A DNA stretch of 64,000 bases from Unio delphinus (Eukaryota > Mollusca > Bivalvia > Unionida > Unionidae). How positions within the stretch are numbered: position 1 is the stretch's first letter; each line of letters begins with the position of its first letter. The notes beneath the pieces are model-generated. The model was not told the DNA's origin and made no database searches. It saw only the letters and a program-made list of their open reading frames with translations. The translations under genes were made by a program, and so were the position numbers. Positions 36,700 to 48,530 of the stretch are shown one piece after another. Location of the stretch: contig JAQISU010000096.1 in assembly GCA_029339505.1 (NCBI GenBank), positions 7,576,001-7,640,000 of the forward strand. The letters run 5' to 3'.

Positions 36700-37862
36700 T
36701 CACGCAATCGGATATGGGCATACAGAGGCTCTGTGACATTTAGTAAATTTTATAAATTCCCTTCTATACCTAGATTGAACACACGGATACAATAAGGGGT
36801 TGTTCGTGGAATTGATCCAAAGAAGCCAAAAGGTTATTTCAAATTTCACAATCCCCACAGAGTCAAAACATACGGATCGAATCAGCTATGCAGTTTCATA
36901 CGGCATCCAGCAAATTCCGAATACAAATACAATGGTAAATAGGGATCTGGCTGCTTTCTGGTCCAGCTTATTGGTCTCAAGACTTCTTTTTGTACTTGTT
37001 CTAATCCGCCAATTTGTCTGTATTTGTTGATAAGCTTTAGATCTCACTGGATAGTTTCGTATTTTGACATCTCCCTTAATATTTAAGGTAGAAGTCATGA
37101 GCCTAATTATCACAATCCTAGCATTTTTCAGCTCACACATAAGTTAAATCTAAAATGTGGCTTAGAATTACTTTGAGTTAGGCTTGGAAATGGGTTGACT
37201 TGTTGGTGACTGTCTGTCACAGTTAGACTATCATTGGAGATCAAATGTGTAACTTGGGCTTCAAATGAGCAGCCAATTTGTCTTACGTATTTACGTGTGT
37301 CTGCTACAGAGGTAAATATTTGCAAAATCTAGATGGTTGATATGTGATGAAAAATATGATAATTTGTTACAGTACTAGTGAACTTTATTCATGCATAAGG
37401 CACACATTCATTCTTTTAGCTGTATTGTCACAGGAAAATATTCAAAATTGGTATTTCCTGTAAAAAATAAATGTAAAAAGAGAGGTTGGTGGCAGTGTTT
37501 GTTCAGTATAAAAGCCGCTAGTTGCATAAGGAATTAACTTTAATATCTCAGTTAGAATTTTACAAGAATCCTTTCAACAAAAATCATGAGTTATTTTGTA
37601 TTTATATCTGTAATGTAATATTATTATGATTTTTCTGTAATAGGTCATCGTCAGACGAAAATTTGCCAAAACAACTGTCCAGTGAGACCTTTGGGTCACT
37701 GCTGCTGATCACACATATTGACGTCGATGGTTCTCTATCAGTCGAGAGCCCTGGCTGCACTGAAATGCTGATGGTAGCCGTTAACCCCTGAAGTCCGCAG
37801 GATCTTTTGAGAACGCTTACGTACACCATACCGTTTAACACACCCACAATTATAAACGCTCG
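36700..37862 (-). pseudogene. GPCR pseudogene, 5'-truncated paralogue of the receptor at 59720-60811
   Basis: On the minus strand, 37862-37680 encodes the end of TM5 and the start of the third intracellular loop (IIVGVLNGMVYVSVLKRS ... GLTATISISVQPG). 37080-36703 encodes the rest of that loop, TM6 (FGICWMPYE), TM7 (WINSTNNPLLYP) and the tail. TM1 to most of TM5 are absent. A TAG at 36886-36888 replaces the Ser after PYETA, and NSTNNPLLYP departs from the canonical NPxxY surroundings. Between the two blocks lie about 600 bases absent from the intact gene, either an intron or an insertion. Similarity continues past the stop codon, favouring DNA duplication over retrocopying. Confidence 0.8.
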
Positions 37863-40206
37863 CTAGATCCTATATCATCTTTCATTCATATGCACATTAA
37901 ATTACTCAGTAGTTTAGTAATCTTATTCAACAATACTCATCTGCCTCCAATTGTGCAGTCTTTCATTTTTGCTCCTTTATTCAATCACCCACCATTTCTA
38001 TGTATGATGTCATTCATGCTTTCTCTTTCTTCCCTTTTACCCCTTCTTTAATTCTTTAATATGTAATTTATATTCTTCTTAACTTGTGCCTATTAGTTCA
38101 CAAAACTGGCTAGTCTCCGGAACGGTCTGTTAGAGGTGCATCAGAATAATTGCAAATGGAGTTTCTTACTTGTGGTCTATCGTGCACTTTATCAATGTTA
38201 ATTGCAACCAAATTGTTACGGGCGTTTCGGTATCAAGCGCTATTGGTACAATATTGCACAAGCCCCTGGTCAGAGGTATTGCGCAACTTGGAAAAATAAC
38301 ACTCGAGACCGCCTCCCGCTAATGCTCGTTATCTAAAGGATGACCTCTACGATGTGATTTGCCCGGTTATAGAATGGATATGGTAATCTGAGTCGGTATC
38401 CTGAACAAAGACAACACACGAGCTTCCGTAAAGATAAAATAAGAATTTAATAAAAAAAATCAAGAGAATAAAAGACACAGTAAATTACGATTTCCTTTCC
38501 TTCTGAATACTTTTAGTTCAGAAGCACTTTAAAAACCGAAGTTTAAAATAATAGATACATTAATTAAATTTCAAACACTAATGAAATAAACAAAATTTAG
38601 CCGTTAATAGCTGATAGCAAATTTCATCACGAAATCGATTGTTCATTAACACTGGACCGCTTGGTAAATTCACAATGACTTGTTCGTCGACTGTTTTTTT
38701 CCTTCTGCGTGCGTCACGACTTTAACTTGCCCTTTGGTTGAACGTGGGATTCCAATACTCTGACTTCTAACTTCTTTTCTCTCCTTTGAATCTCGACCTC
38801 CTCGCTATTTTTCTCTCTCTTCAAACAAACTATTTTCCTTTGAAAAGAAAAGGGTAAAACGCCCTAAGTTGGGTTTTAAGAGTTGAGATTGTCCGTCCAT
38901 CCTTCTGGTTCGAGCAATCAGATCTTACTATCAGTGTTAACATTTATACGGCTAACAAATACTACACAAGTCTTCAGATCAATACAGTTATACTGCTAAT
39001 TATCGACATCAGAATTTGGGGAAGTCACATATATTCCCGTAAATCCTTACGTAAAGTGAGGCAATATATCATAGCCCACAATCAATATTCACTAATATGA
39101 TAAATTCAAATTAATGTAACACTTTCCAATCATAAATGTACACAGCTGGTTTTCTACACCACCCCTTAACCTACCTAAGTATGTAAGGTGAAAATGCTAA
39201 TTCAGAATTCAAGAGTACATTACTAAATCACTGTAAAAACCGAACTATTCATTCAAAAATCAACACATCATGCATCTGTACCGACGAAACATCATATAAA
39301 TTACATATTGATAAATGTGAACGATTCCTACAAAATCAACAGATCATGCATCTGTAACAAAGAAAACATCATATATATTACATCATGATAAATGTGAATT
39401 TGAGTTAAATACCTTGTGTTTTTTTGGCATCTTACAATCGTTCCAAATTCATTTTTTTCCGGGAACTAAATTTTACGGACGTCTTTCCCTAAAGTGCGTC
39501 CAGAGTCTTCTCCTATGTCGGAATTAATAATACTGACCGTCTCTTGCAGAGGTCTTCCTAGACTGATTCAAATTCATTTGCTCAGAGAATATATTTCCCC
39601 CAATTTCAGGGTTCGACCCACCCCCTTGATTCCACATTTGACCAATCGGAATAAATGCTATTCCTACCGACATTTGGAAAACTGCCTATCAAGGTGCCAA
39701 AAATGCCACCTGGGCTCGAAATAACACCGTACCATTTGTTTCAAATCACTTTGACAGCTTTACGTGACAATTCCCCTCTTTTTAACCTGTCATACAATTA
39801 GTCCGTTTTTACTATAAAAATTCTAACAGTGTGACCGAGTTAGGAAAACATTCCTTCGTCCAAACTCTACTCCAAGACAGTTAATTGTCGGCTAGACTAA
39901 ATTAATTAATGGATTTCACTGACGAAAAATTTGGCACTTGACACAAATCTACGACATGTACTGTAACACCATGGATGCCTTTATTATGGATGTTTACATT
40001 ATGTGTGAGTGTGAAAGCCATGCATATAATCAACTCAAGGTGATACATACTTCATACATTCCTGTACAAGAACATGTATATGTAAAATTTTGTTTGTTTT
40101 CATGGATATTAAAATATAAATTATATCTATAAATTTCACAGGTCTGCAAGGTTCAGTCTTTAAAAGAAGGAACATTTTTCACTGGGTAGAACAAAAGAAT
40201 GTATCT
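37863..40206. other. Non-coding stretch with a 76-bp tandem duplication
   Basis: Two tandem copies of a roughly 76-bp unit start at 39256 and 39332 (AAAATCAACASATCATGCATC followed by ACATCATATA). TGTTACGGGCG at 38214 resembles an LTR start, but no convincing partner end with a target-site duplication was found. Confidence 0.5.
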
Positions 40207-40210
40207 ATAG

Positions 40211-41029
40211 TGTTACGTCTATTGATTTAAATTATTTATTTTGTCAAATCCAAATTTGTCATTTAGGGTTTAATATTCATTAATTGGGAAATTATTCTGG
40301 AAAGTTCAGACTGACCTAGACTATAGCTGTAAACACAGGTTGACCTTGGCTTGTTGACCTCATTTCTGACCCTTCTTTAGAGAGTGTAAACAAGCCTTGA
40401 AAATGATTGGCTAGATCCCAAAATATCTTTTTATTTTTAGTAATTAGTGGCTGTTTTTCTGGATCATTTTATTATTACGTGACTTGGTGAAGGTAGCTTC
40501 TTTCTTTGACTTTCCAGAAAATCACGTGATCCCTTGTTTACATTAGAAAACGGGTATTTAAATCATTGTACTGGGAGAGAGATTCAGTAGAATCTGGGCT
40601 TTTAAAGTTAATAGTTTTTCTGTTTGAGTTATAATTTTAATTACCTTGTACTGGACATTGTGTCAATTCATTGAAGCAAGAGGATTTATTTATTTATTTG
40701 GAGGAGAAAACATGTGCTCATAATTTCATTTGGATGATAATAAAACAAGAACTGCATCACGTGACATTGTCAGCCATTTTGGATTACATCGTCAAGATTC
40801 GAACCTGGAACTATTAGAACATTTATTTATCAGGACTCTTGCAATTCTTTTAGTGGATTATTTTTGTGAATTCTATATTGGGTTAATGTTAGATTTGATT
40901 CTCTAAAACTGTAAGTTTATTTACTTTATGAAAATAATTGTACTTAATAAATTCATTGTTCAAGTTTTACAAGCTTGTAAGTTTTCACTCTTTCTGTGTT
41001 GCTGCTTATTCGAGCCTAAGCACGTAGCA
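40211..41029. mobile_element. Possible solo LTR
   Basis: It starts TGTTACGTC and ends GCACGTAGCA, with ATAG immediately outside both ends (40207-40210 and 41030-41033). TG...CA termini plus a short direct repeat, an AATAAA-type signal near 40947 and no coding content fit a solo LTR of about 820 bp. The 4-bp duplication is weak evidence by itself. Confidence 0.4.
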
Positions 41030-41573
41030 ATAGTATGCTTTCAAGAAACTCATAGTATAAAGAACGATGAAATATATTGGGCAGCTGAATGAGTATACAA
41101 ATGTATATTTAGCCACTGCTCTAGTAATAGTGCTGGGGTTGCAATATTTTTTAGAAATACTTTTGAATTTGTAATTCATAGAGAAAGATGTAACATAATA
41201 ACCCTCGTGAATATGTATGGTCATAATTATGATATAATCCTTGCTTGTTTAGAAAGTTAAAGGAGGATATTTTATTTATGGAGAACTTATCAATTATAAT
41301 GTGCGGATACTGGAACTGTTCAAGACTTCGATTTGGTTACTCATGATATTTTAGCTATTGTTTTGAGTGTGGCTTATTCAATGTTTCCAAGGGGAAAATT
41401 ATATTGTACACGTAAAGCTTAACTGTTGAGGAACATTGAGTATACTGATTTGGTCAAAAAGTGTATAATTGACACTGTATATGAATATTATGTAAGGGGA
41501 AATAAAGATGACTGTCTCCATGTTTCTCTTTCTGATGTCTGAAAATGAAAATACGATCTGAAACTATATATTA

Positions 41574-42685
41574 CAATAATACCTTGAACATTTGCGAGGT
41601 TAGGTTCCAGAACCCGTCGCGAATCAGGAGGAATCGCGAAAGTTTGGTACGAGTCACTAAAAATGCTAATAAATGCTTATTTCTAGAGTTTAAACCCTAA
41701 ACATGACCAAAATCATTCTCTCAAAGCACTTTAATTTAATTTAAAAGTTAGCTTACCCTTAAAAAAAGAGATAAATGTTTGGAGTAAAAATAGAGTACAG
41801 TATCGCCTAATGGGTATTAGTCCAAGTTTCCTCTGACCATTGCCACCCCATTTTTTATATTTGGACATTTGGGGTAGCCGTTTACTTACCGGCCCAGCAA
41901 ACATGAACGATCTTTCATCGATATATATCTGCATGAAATCGATAGGAATATTATTTATTATTTCATTTATCTAAAATAAAATTACCTGACGTTCATTTTT
42001 ATGTTGGATTTGTTTTCCTACCCAACACTAGAAATGACGTATTGTTGATAGCACGTGACTGTCTGACCTCTGATGTCATTAACATGTAGGTTGCGAAATG
42101 TGTGTAGTCACTTGACTAAGAATGCAAATGACTAGATCAGGCCAAATTTCAGTAATGATGTACTTTCCTCTCGTCTACCACCGGATTAAAGACGTAACGA
42201 ATGCTATTGTCACGATTATTGAGAAAATAAATCATTCCTATCGATTTCATGCAGGTATATATATCGAGGAAAGATCGTTCAAGTTTGCTGGGCCGGAAAG
42301 TAAGCGGCTACCCCATGACGAAACCAAATGGTGTCGGCGAATTCCAACTTTTCGATAGGGAATGCGCTCTGACCCTACGCCCCAACATAGATGTCCAAAT
42401 ATAAAAAATGGAGTGGCAAGAGTCAGAGGAAACTCGGACTAAATGGGTATTTGCCACACTAGCGCATTTACAAAACGGTATACATGTGCTAATATTACCC
42501 CAATACTAATTCATTGGCTGCCGTTTTCTTTTGCACTCACAGTAAGGTAAAACCAAGTAACGAATGGGAAATATTTCGCAGATCTGTGAAAAAAATCGGT
42601 GATGCAAATTAGTTAGGTTCCAATGCAAATTTCGCGCATCCGTGAATTCGCGAATACAAAAAAGCGAATAATTGAGGTATTACTG
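41574..42685. mobile_element. pogo/mariner-like non-autonomous element with TA duplication
   Basis: The left end is CAATAATACCTTGAACATTTGCG and the right end, reverse-complemented, is CAGTAATACCTCAATTATTCGC. Both are flanked by TA (41572-41573 and 42686-42687). Subterminal GTTAGGTTCCA phrases and CGCGAA motifs recur on both sides. There is no transposase. The interior contains the MITE at 41818-42441. Confidence 0.7.
41818..42441. mobile_element. MULE-type MITE with perfect 9-bp target-site duplication
   Basis: The ends are TAGTCCAAGTTTCCTCTGAC and, reverse-complemented, TAGTCCGAGTTTCCTCTGAC. They continue as a long inverted repeat of about 130 bases on the left that matches the right arm (CACYCCATTTTTTATATTTG, GCAAACWTGAACGATCTTTC, ATGAAATCGATAGGAAT). 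AATGGGTAT lies directly outside both ends (41809-41817 and 42442-42450). The 9-bp duplication points to Mutator-type transposition. It is inserted in the pogo-like element. A partial relative is at 3375. Confidence 0.85.
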
Positions 42686-42689
42686 TACT

Positions 42690-44328
42690 CTATTAGGAAA
42701 ACAAAAGAGAAACTTGGAAAAGTTAAAGACAACTGAGCAGGAAATGATATAAATGCAAGGGGGATTTGTCGAATAACATAGATGGAGAAACTCTTGAAAA
42801 GTTAGAGAGCAAAAAAGAGGATAAGAGAAATCAAGGAAAAAATACATTGAAGATGGTATATTAAGATCTAAAGCTAGCTGGTATGAATTTGAGTAGAAAA
42901 GCACAAAGTACTTTCTAAATCTTGAAGACAGAAACTACGTCAATAAGACAATAAGGGAAATTATTAAAGATAATGTGATACATATATCTAAATAAATAGA
43001 TATTTTAAAAACTCAAAATAAAGTTTTGTATGGAATTGTACCATAATAGAATTGCTCAGCTTGATCTTGAGACTACTCAAGAAACTTTAAATATATTTTT
43101 AGTCACAATATTAAACTTAGTCAACGGGAAAAAGAATCATGCGAGGATCTGCTTATTTAAAGAATTAATTATGTCCTTAAAACGGATGGAAAAGAGGATG
43201 TCGTAAAGAAGATCCCCTAGCACCTTATTTGTTTATCATTGGGCTTAATATTTTAGCTATAATTTTAAAGCAAAATGTGGATTACATAACTGATCTTTGA
43301 CGTCAGTGAATAAAAATTAAATCAGAATGCCGATGATGTTTTTATTCTTCTTGATTGATCTCTACTTTCTTTAAAGAAGCTATGAATAGCTTGCAAGTTT
43401 ATTTCAATTATATGGACTTAAATGTAACATAATAATGTCAAAATCCATCTGCATTGGAAAAAAAAAATTCTAATGAAAGATTATTTTCCGAAATGCCATA
43501 GATATTTCTCCATATTTACAACAAATGGTGTAAATTAATTATATAAATAAACTAACAAAAACAAAAGGGATAATGGCAAGATGTAGTCACATAAATCTAT
43601 CAATAGTTGGTAAGGTAATTTTTGTAAAGACTCATGTTCTGCCCATATTTATACATCTTTTTCAGCGCTGCCAAATCAATCAGCAAACGTTGTAGCAGAA
43701 CTTAATCGCACATTTTTTAAATTTGTTTTGGGTTAAAAGTAGAGGGAATGAAATACGATATACTAGTATCCCCAGGGAACACTGGATGACTAAAAATGAT
43801 ACACATGTATTCATTTATTAGATATATTAAGATAAGATGGGTACAAAGAGTGCTGTAAAAGGAAAATGGAAAAATGGCTAAACTGAATCAATACAACTAT
43901 ACTCAGATGTCAAAAATATATTATGAAGTTAGGGAGAAGGAAATTAGAAAACTTGAGTAAGCTCATTAAAAGTTTTTTGAGAGATGTAATTTTGAAAGTA
44001 TCTAATTGGAAAGAGGAACCGCAAGGCCCAAACGAGTATCTATCCATAAGTATTTTAAATCTGTTCCCCACTAAAATATTATATCAATACAAATCCTGGA
44101 CAGATGCTGATTTTGACATTCTGAATGATCTAGTAGATGATCAAGGTAATTAAATACATTTTGAAACAATTAAAAAAACATGAAGCGGTGATTTCTTTAA
44201 ATACTTGTCCCTAATATCCACAATTTCAATGGCATGGAAAGAAGTCATTAAAAAACTATTTAGTACATAATCATTTTGATAAGCAGGAGAGTCACATTGT
44301 AGAAGAAACCAGATTTTCAACATGGGTA
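42690..44328 (+). pseudogene. LINE reverse transcriptase, decayed (5' block)
   Basis: Broken plus-strand frames carry landmarks of a non-LTR retrotransposon ORF2. These are ILRSKASWYEFE with STKYFLNLEDRNYVNKTI (about 42855-42955), GCRQEDPLAPYLFIIGL with NILAIILKQN (about 43200-43275), ADDVFILLD (about 43328-43356, the catalytic xDD box), and LPNQSANVVAELNRTFFKFV downstream. Stops and frameshifts are numerous. The endonuclease region is not visible. The order and spacing match the reverse transcriptase to post-RT region of a CR1/L1-like LINE. Confidence 0.7.
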
Positions 44329-45239
44329 TGTTAGACCCTGAGGCTATAATTTCTCGCCGTCAAAATGGTTGAAGGTGTCAGGCCAATTAATTGACATAGC
44401 TATAAAATAGAGACGTGAGGGTTATTTTTGCCAAAGCCAGTTACGTAACATTGTTCATAGGTAAGTGACGATTTTTTGTAAGGGATCATCAAATTGTGTC
44501 GTAAACATTCTTGATAGACGGTTGGGAAGGGCGATGTCAAATCATTAGAAATAATTCCAAACATTAGAATATCCAGTTTAAATATATCATCTTGAGAACG
44601 AAAATGTTAGTAGTATTACAATTATTTTTTGAAGTAATGCAACAAAAAAATACTCCGAGACCATTCGTTACTGGCGGGATTTTTTTTTTCTGGGAATAAA
44701 TAGGAGCTTCAAAACAGAAGAAGTTTCGAGACCAGAGGGAATTACTGCTGTGGTCCGAGTCTCTGGAAGACAAAAGAGACGAAGTTTTAGGGACCAGAGG
44801 AAATTACCCCAGCAGTTTGTCCGAGTCTCTGGCAGACAAAAGAGAAAAGGAAGAACAGAGCAAGAAGTTGAAAGGAGAACGCATGGAGACAAAGGAAAAG
44901 AGAAGAAGAAACATATAGATGGGTAGGACTCAGGACAGAAGGGAACATTTCACACACAAATTCAAAGGATAAACTAGGCCGTCACTTGGTCGAGTGATAT
45001 GATTTTAACTGAATTGTATTTGAGAGATTACTGTTTGAATTATATTAAATTGTTTATTTAAATTTCACAATTTGTGTATTAATTAACTGTCGGTACCTCT
45101 GAGTGTGAGCTCAGAGCTTTGCATCTCTCTATCACTACTTCAATTTCTGACAAAATACGAGCCATGGTGAGTCGTCTGTATTAATTTTAATAAATTGAGC
45201 ACCCCACCCCAAAACGGAAGCAACATAACCTTCACAAGG
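44329..45239. mobile_element. ~0.9 kb insertion splitting the LINE
   Basis: The LINE reading is lost from about 44329 and resumes near 45240. The intervening sequence has no coding content. It contains two copies of a phrase with GACCAGAGGRAATTAC and a CCGAGTCTCTGG motif (44731-44765 and 44798-44832), and begins TGTTAGACCC. It could be a solo LTR or another non-autonomous element. The exact ends and a duplication were not established. Confidence 0.35.
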
Positions 45240-45590
45240 AGGATAAAATAATAAACTTCCAAAAGCAAAATTCAGTTACGTTTATATACAACGATCTTTA
45301 AAAAAAAGTTAAAAGGCAACATACTGCTAAGCAAGAAACTTGGATTCAAGTAATTAATACAAATATAAGTAGTGAGGAGTGGTCTGAGATTTATAGCCGG
45401 GAAAATGTTGCACCAAAGATACCATGTTCATTTATTTGAACTTTGAATTAATCCATAGAATAATCACTACTAATGATTTTCTGAAAATAATTAACATATT
45501 AGACGACAACAAATGTACTTTCTGTAAGAGTGAAAATGAAGGTATTGAGCATCTATTCTCTGATTAGAATATTACCTCAGTCTTGGCACC
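45240..45590 (+). pseudogene. LINE ORF2 C-terminal block
   Basis: Continuation of the LINE. A segment with SSEEWSEIY is followed by IHRIITTNDFLKIINILD, then a zinc-binding-like motif KCTFCKSENEGIEHLF, the usual C-terminal signature of this LINE type. The frame is broken by stops (for example after PCSFI). Confidence 0.7.
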
Positions 45591-47543
45591 GTTTTATTAA
45601 ACATTTTGTACCTTTTTGCCTAAATATTTTACATTTGTGAACAAAATAAACACTTTTAGGAAGTAATTTGCTGCTAATTCTAGCAAACTATTACATGCAG
45701 ATTCAATATTAAAAATCCTTCTATTTATGCTTTTAGCAAATAGTTGCAATGCGAAAGAAACATTGAAAAATGAACTGCTAAGGTAAATAAAAACCATTTT
45801 CGTCAATATGAACCTATGATAGCTATTGCGAGCTTCTGTTAAAGACATTCATATATTTTCACCGACAGGTATCGCTCGTTTCTTTTCCGTCTTTCTTTTC
45901 TGCCCGTCAACTATACCATCTGTAACTTAAAGTATATAAGTCGTATTTGTGATAAGCGAATAATGTATAAGTATAATTATAATAATTACCAGACCCTCGT
46001 ATAGCGAAGATTTTGCGTTGGCCACGCAAGTGAACTGGTTGAACGACTCTCTCACATTAATGTTTTGAGAGAAGCGAGAGCACACCTGCGGAATAGTTTA
46101 ATCTACCATAGATCAAGAGATGCAATGCAGTCTGTAATTAGGGACAAATTAGGGACAATCTGAAACGTTTAGCAGTAAATTACAGGCATTAGGTAATAGT
46201 GATTTGTAACAGTCGGGAATTTTTAATGTGTGCAAGTCACTCAAAACGTAGCGTTGCAAATCTGCGCACTGCCAACAAAGATTTCCTAGTACAAGACATT
46301 TACCGTATAGTCGAGTCAAAATGCGAAAAATATATAACTGATCTTGCTCTGCCGTATAATAATGCGTTTGCAGATTAGGGTATATTTTGTTTGCTCCACT
46401 AATTATTATTAACAAACTGCAAAGACCCAGATCTGCCGGCATATTATGCGACGGTAGATCTTGGTATGTGCAGTTTGATGTTGGATTCATAAACGAAATT
46501 ATACGGTAGATATGGAGAAATATTTAGACCCTTAAATCAGTCCATCCTCAACAATATCATGTCACTCAAAGATATATAACGGAACGCATTGAATTACGCG
46601 TGTTTTCGACATCAAACATGCGAACCCAAAAGGACAATGTAGCTTGGTTTTCATGACAAAACTTGATGTGTTTTCTTTTGTTTTTGTTTTAACACGATTT
46701 ATTGAATCCCTTTCAATGGTTTATCACTATTAAAAACCGTGAAGAATGAACGCTACGTTGTGCTTGTGAAACACATAATGCACTAATTGCAAAAACGTCT
46801 AACTTTAAAATTAAACCCACCCACCCCCCAAAAAACTTGCTAAAATATGTATAACCCCACCCTAACAAATCTAATTTTAAAAAAAAAACGTCTGAAACAA
46901 ATACAATATATAACCAATGTAATTTTCAATTAAACAACCACAGTATGTCTTATACCAAGGCTTACCAACACGCCTGTGTTCCTCAAGTGGGTTTTATTTA
47001 ACTGTTCTGACAAACCGTTTTCAAACACATTTAAGCTGTATAAGTTAAAATCTATTGGCAAAACGTATAAAGTAATATGCTAGTGCAACAGATGCAAATA
47101 TTTAATTGATATGTGTATGAAAATATGTATAGTACATTACAGTTGTCTACATTAGTTAGTTTTCTTCCATAAATCTTAATGAATGTACAAGGGGTGAATC
47201 GTCTAGATACAGAAGGGTTAAAATGATGGCCTTTTGACTTTCTCGGTTCATGCAGTAGGAGTGCAATGTAACTATCAGATCATCAATGATAAACATGGTT
47301 GCTTCTGTTAACAAGCCTTACAAGGTGTCATAGGCCGAATGTATAGATATTTGTATTTAAGACGAGACAAGGGTTATGATAAAAACATATGCAGTTTAAA
47401 AAACGACATATTTTCAACTATGTATTTTTGCTGTTCATTTTATGGAACAAAACTGCTTATCTGAATATGTATATTGGAAAGCACGGTCAGTCTTAATCTT
47501 CTTCATTCTGTATCAGAACATGTATCCTCAACAACACGTTAAC
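45591..47543. other. Non-coding stretch
   Basis: One ATG-started frame of 113 codons (46149-46490, minus) has no recognisable domain. Nothing else is supported. Confidence 0.45.
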
Positions 47544-48530
47544 TCTGGATCATCTTCTGGTCTGTATTTAGAATCTGTATTTGATCAGCGCTGTAAATCT
47601 GGATCCTCTTCTGGTCTGTATTTAGAATCTGTATTTGATCAGCGCTGTAAATCTGGGTCTTCTTCTGGTCTGTATTTAGAATCTGTATTTGATCAGCGCT
47701 GTAAATCTGGGTCTTCTTCTGGTCTGTATTTAGAATCTGTATTTGATCAGCGCTGTAAATCTGGGTCTTCTTCTGGTCTGTATTTAGAATCGTTATCTGA
47801 ACAGCACGGTAAATCTGGATCTTATAAGTATGTATTAGAATCTATATTTGATCAGCACGGTAAATCTGGATCGTCTTCTGGTCTGTATTTATAATATGTA
47901 TATGAACAGCAAAGTAAAACTGGATCTTATTATTATCTATCAGAATCTATATTTGAACAGCGCGGTAAATCTTGAAATTCTTTTGGTCTGTATTTAGAAT
48001 CTGTATTTGTTGTTATTTGTTGTTATGTTCAACGCCATTATTCAGCACAAGATAGGCTATACATGGCGGCCAGTATTAATGGTAGAGGAAGAACCTTGGT
48101 ATGTATTTAGAATCTTTATTTGAACAGCACAGTAAGTCTGGATCTTATATCGTATTATTATGTATTAGAATCTGTATTTGAACAGCACGATAAATCTGGA
48201 TATTATGTATTAGAATCTGTATTTGAACAGCACGATAAATCTGGATATTATGTATTAGAATCTGTATTTTGAATAGCATGGTAAATCTGGATTATATTCT
48301 GGTCTGTATTTGGAATCTATATTTGAACAGCACAGTAAATATAGATCTTCTTCTGTTCTGTATTAGAATCTATATTTGAACAGCACGGTAAATATAGATC
48401 TTCTTCTGTTCTGTATTAGAATCTATATTTGAACAGCACGGTGAAACTGGATCTTCTTCTGGCTTGTATTTAGAATCTGTATTTCAACAACACGGTAAAT
48501 CTGGACCTTATTGTTATGCATCAGAATATA
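47544..48530. repeat. 54-bp minisatellite
   Basis: At least five near-identical 54-bp units (starts 47544, 47598, 47652 and onward) with the core GGTCTGTATTTAGAATCTGT and a GATCAGCGCTGTAAATCTGG segment. They are followed to 48530 by more divergent units of variable length. Because 54 is a multiple of three, a 150-codon frame with an 18-residue repeat appears at 47442-47894, but the later units break it. An inverted SINE lies in the array. Confidence 0.85.
48006..48099 (-). mobile_element. SINE fragment, inverted, inside the minisatellite
   Basis: Reverse-complemented, this reads CCATTAATACTGGCCGCC, then ATGTATAGCCTATCTTGTGC, and ends near GGCGTTGAACATAACAACAA. It closely matches the 3' half of the SINE at 24653-24843. 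It interrupts the 54-bp array. Confidence 0.75.

Noticed and set aside
38214..39969. TGTTACG ... GTAACA pair suggesting an LTR
   Set aside because: The flanks (CAAAT and CCATG) do not match, and the length of about 1.75 kb with no other support makes it unconvincing.
46149..46490. 113-codon ATG-started frame on the minus strand
   Set aside because: No recognisable domain, no neighbouring exon or promoter. The length is possible by chance in this sequence.
47442..47894. 150-codon frame with an 18-residue repeat
   Set aside because: The 54-bp period keeps the frame open. The later units of the same array break it, and there is no supporting gene structure.
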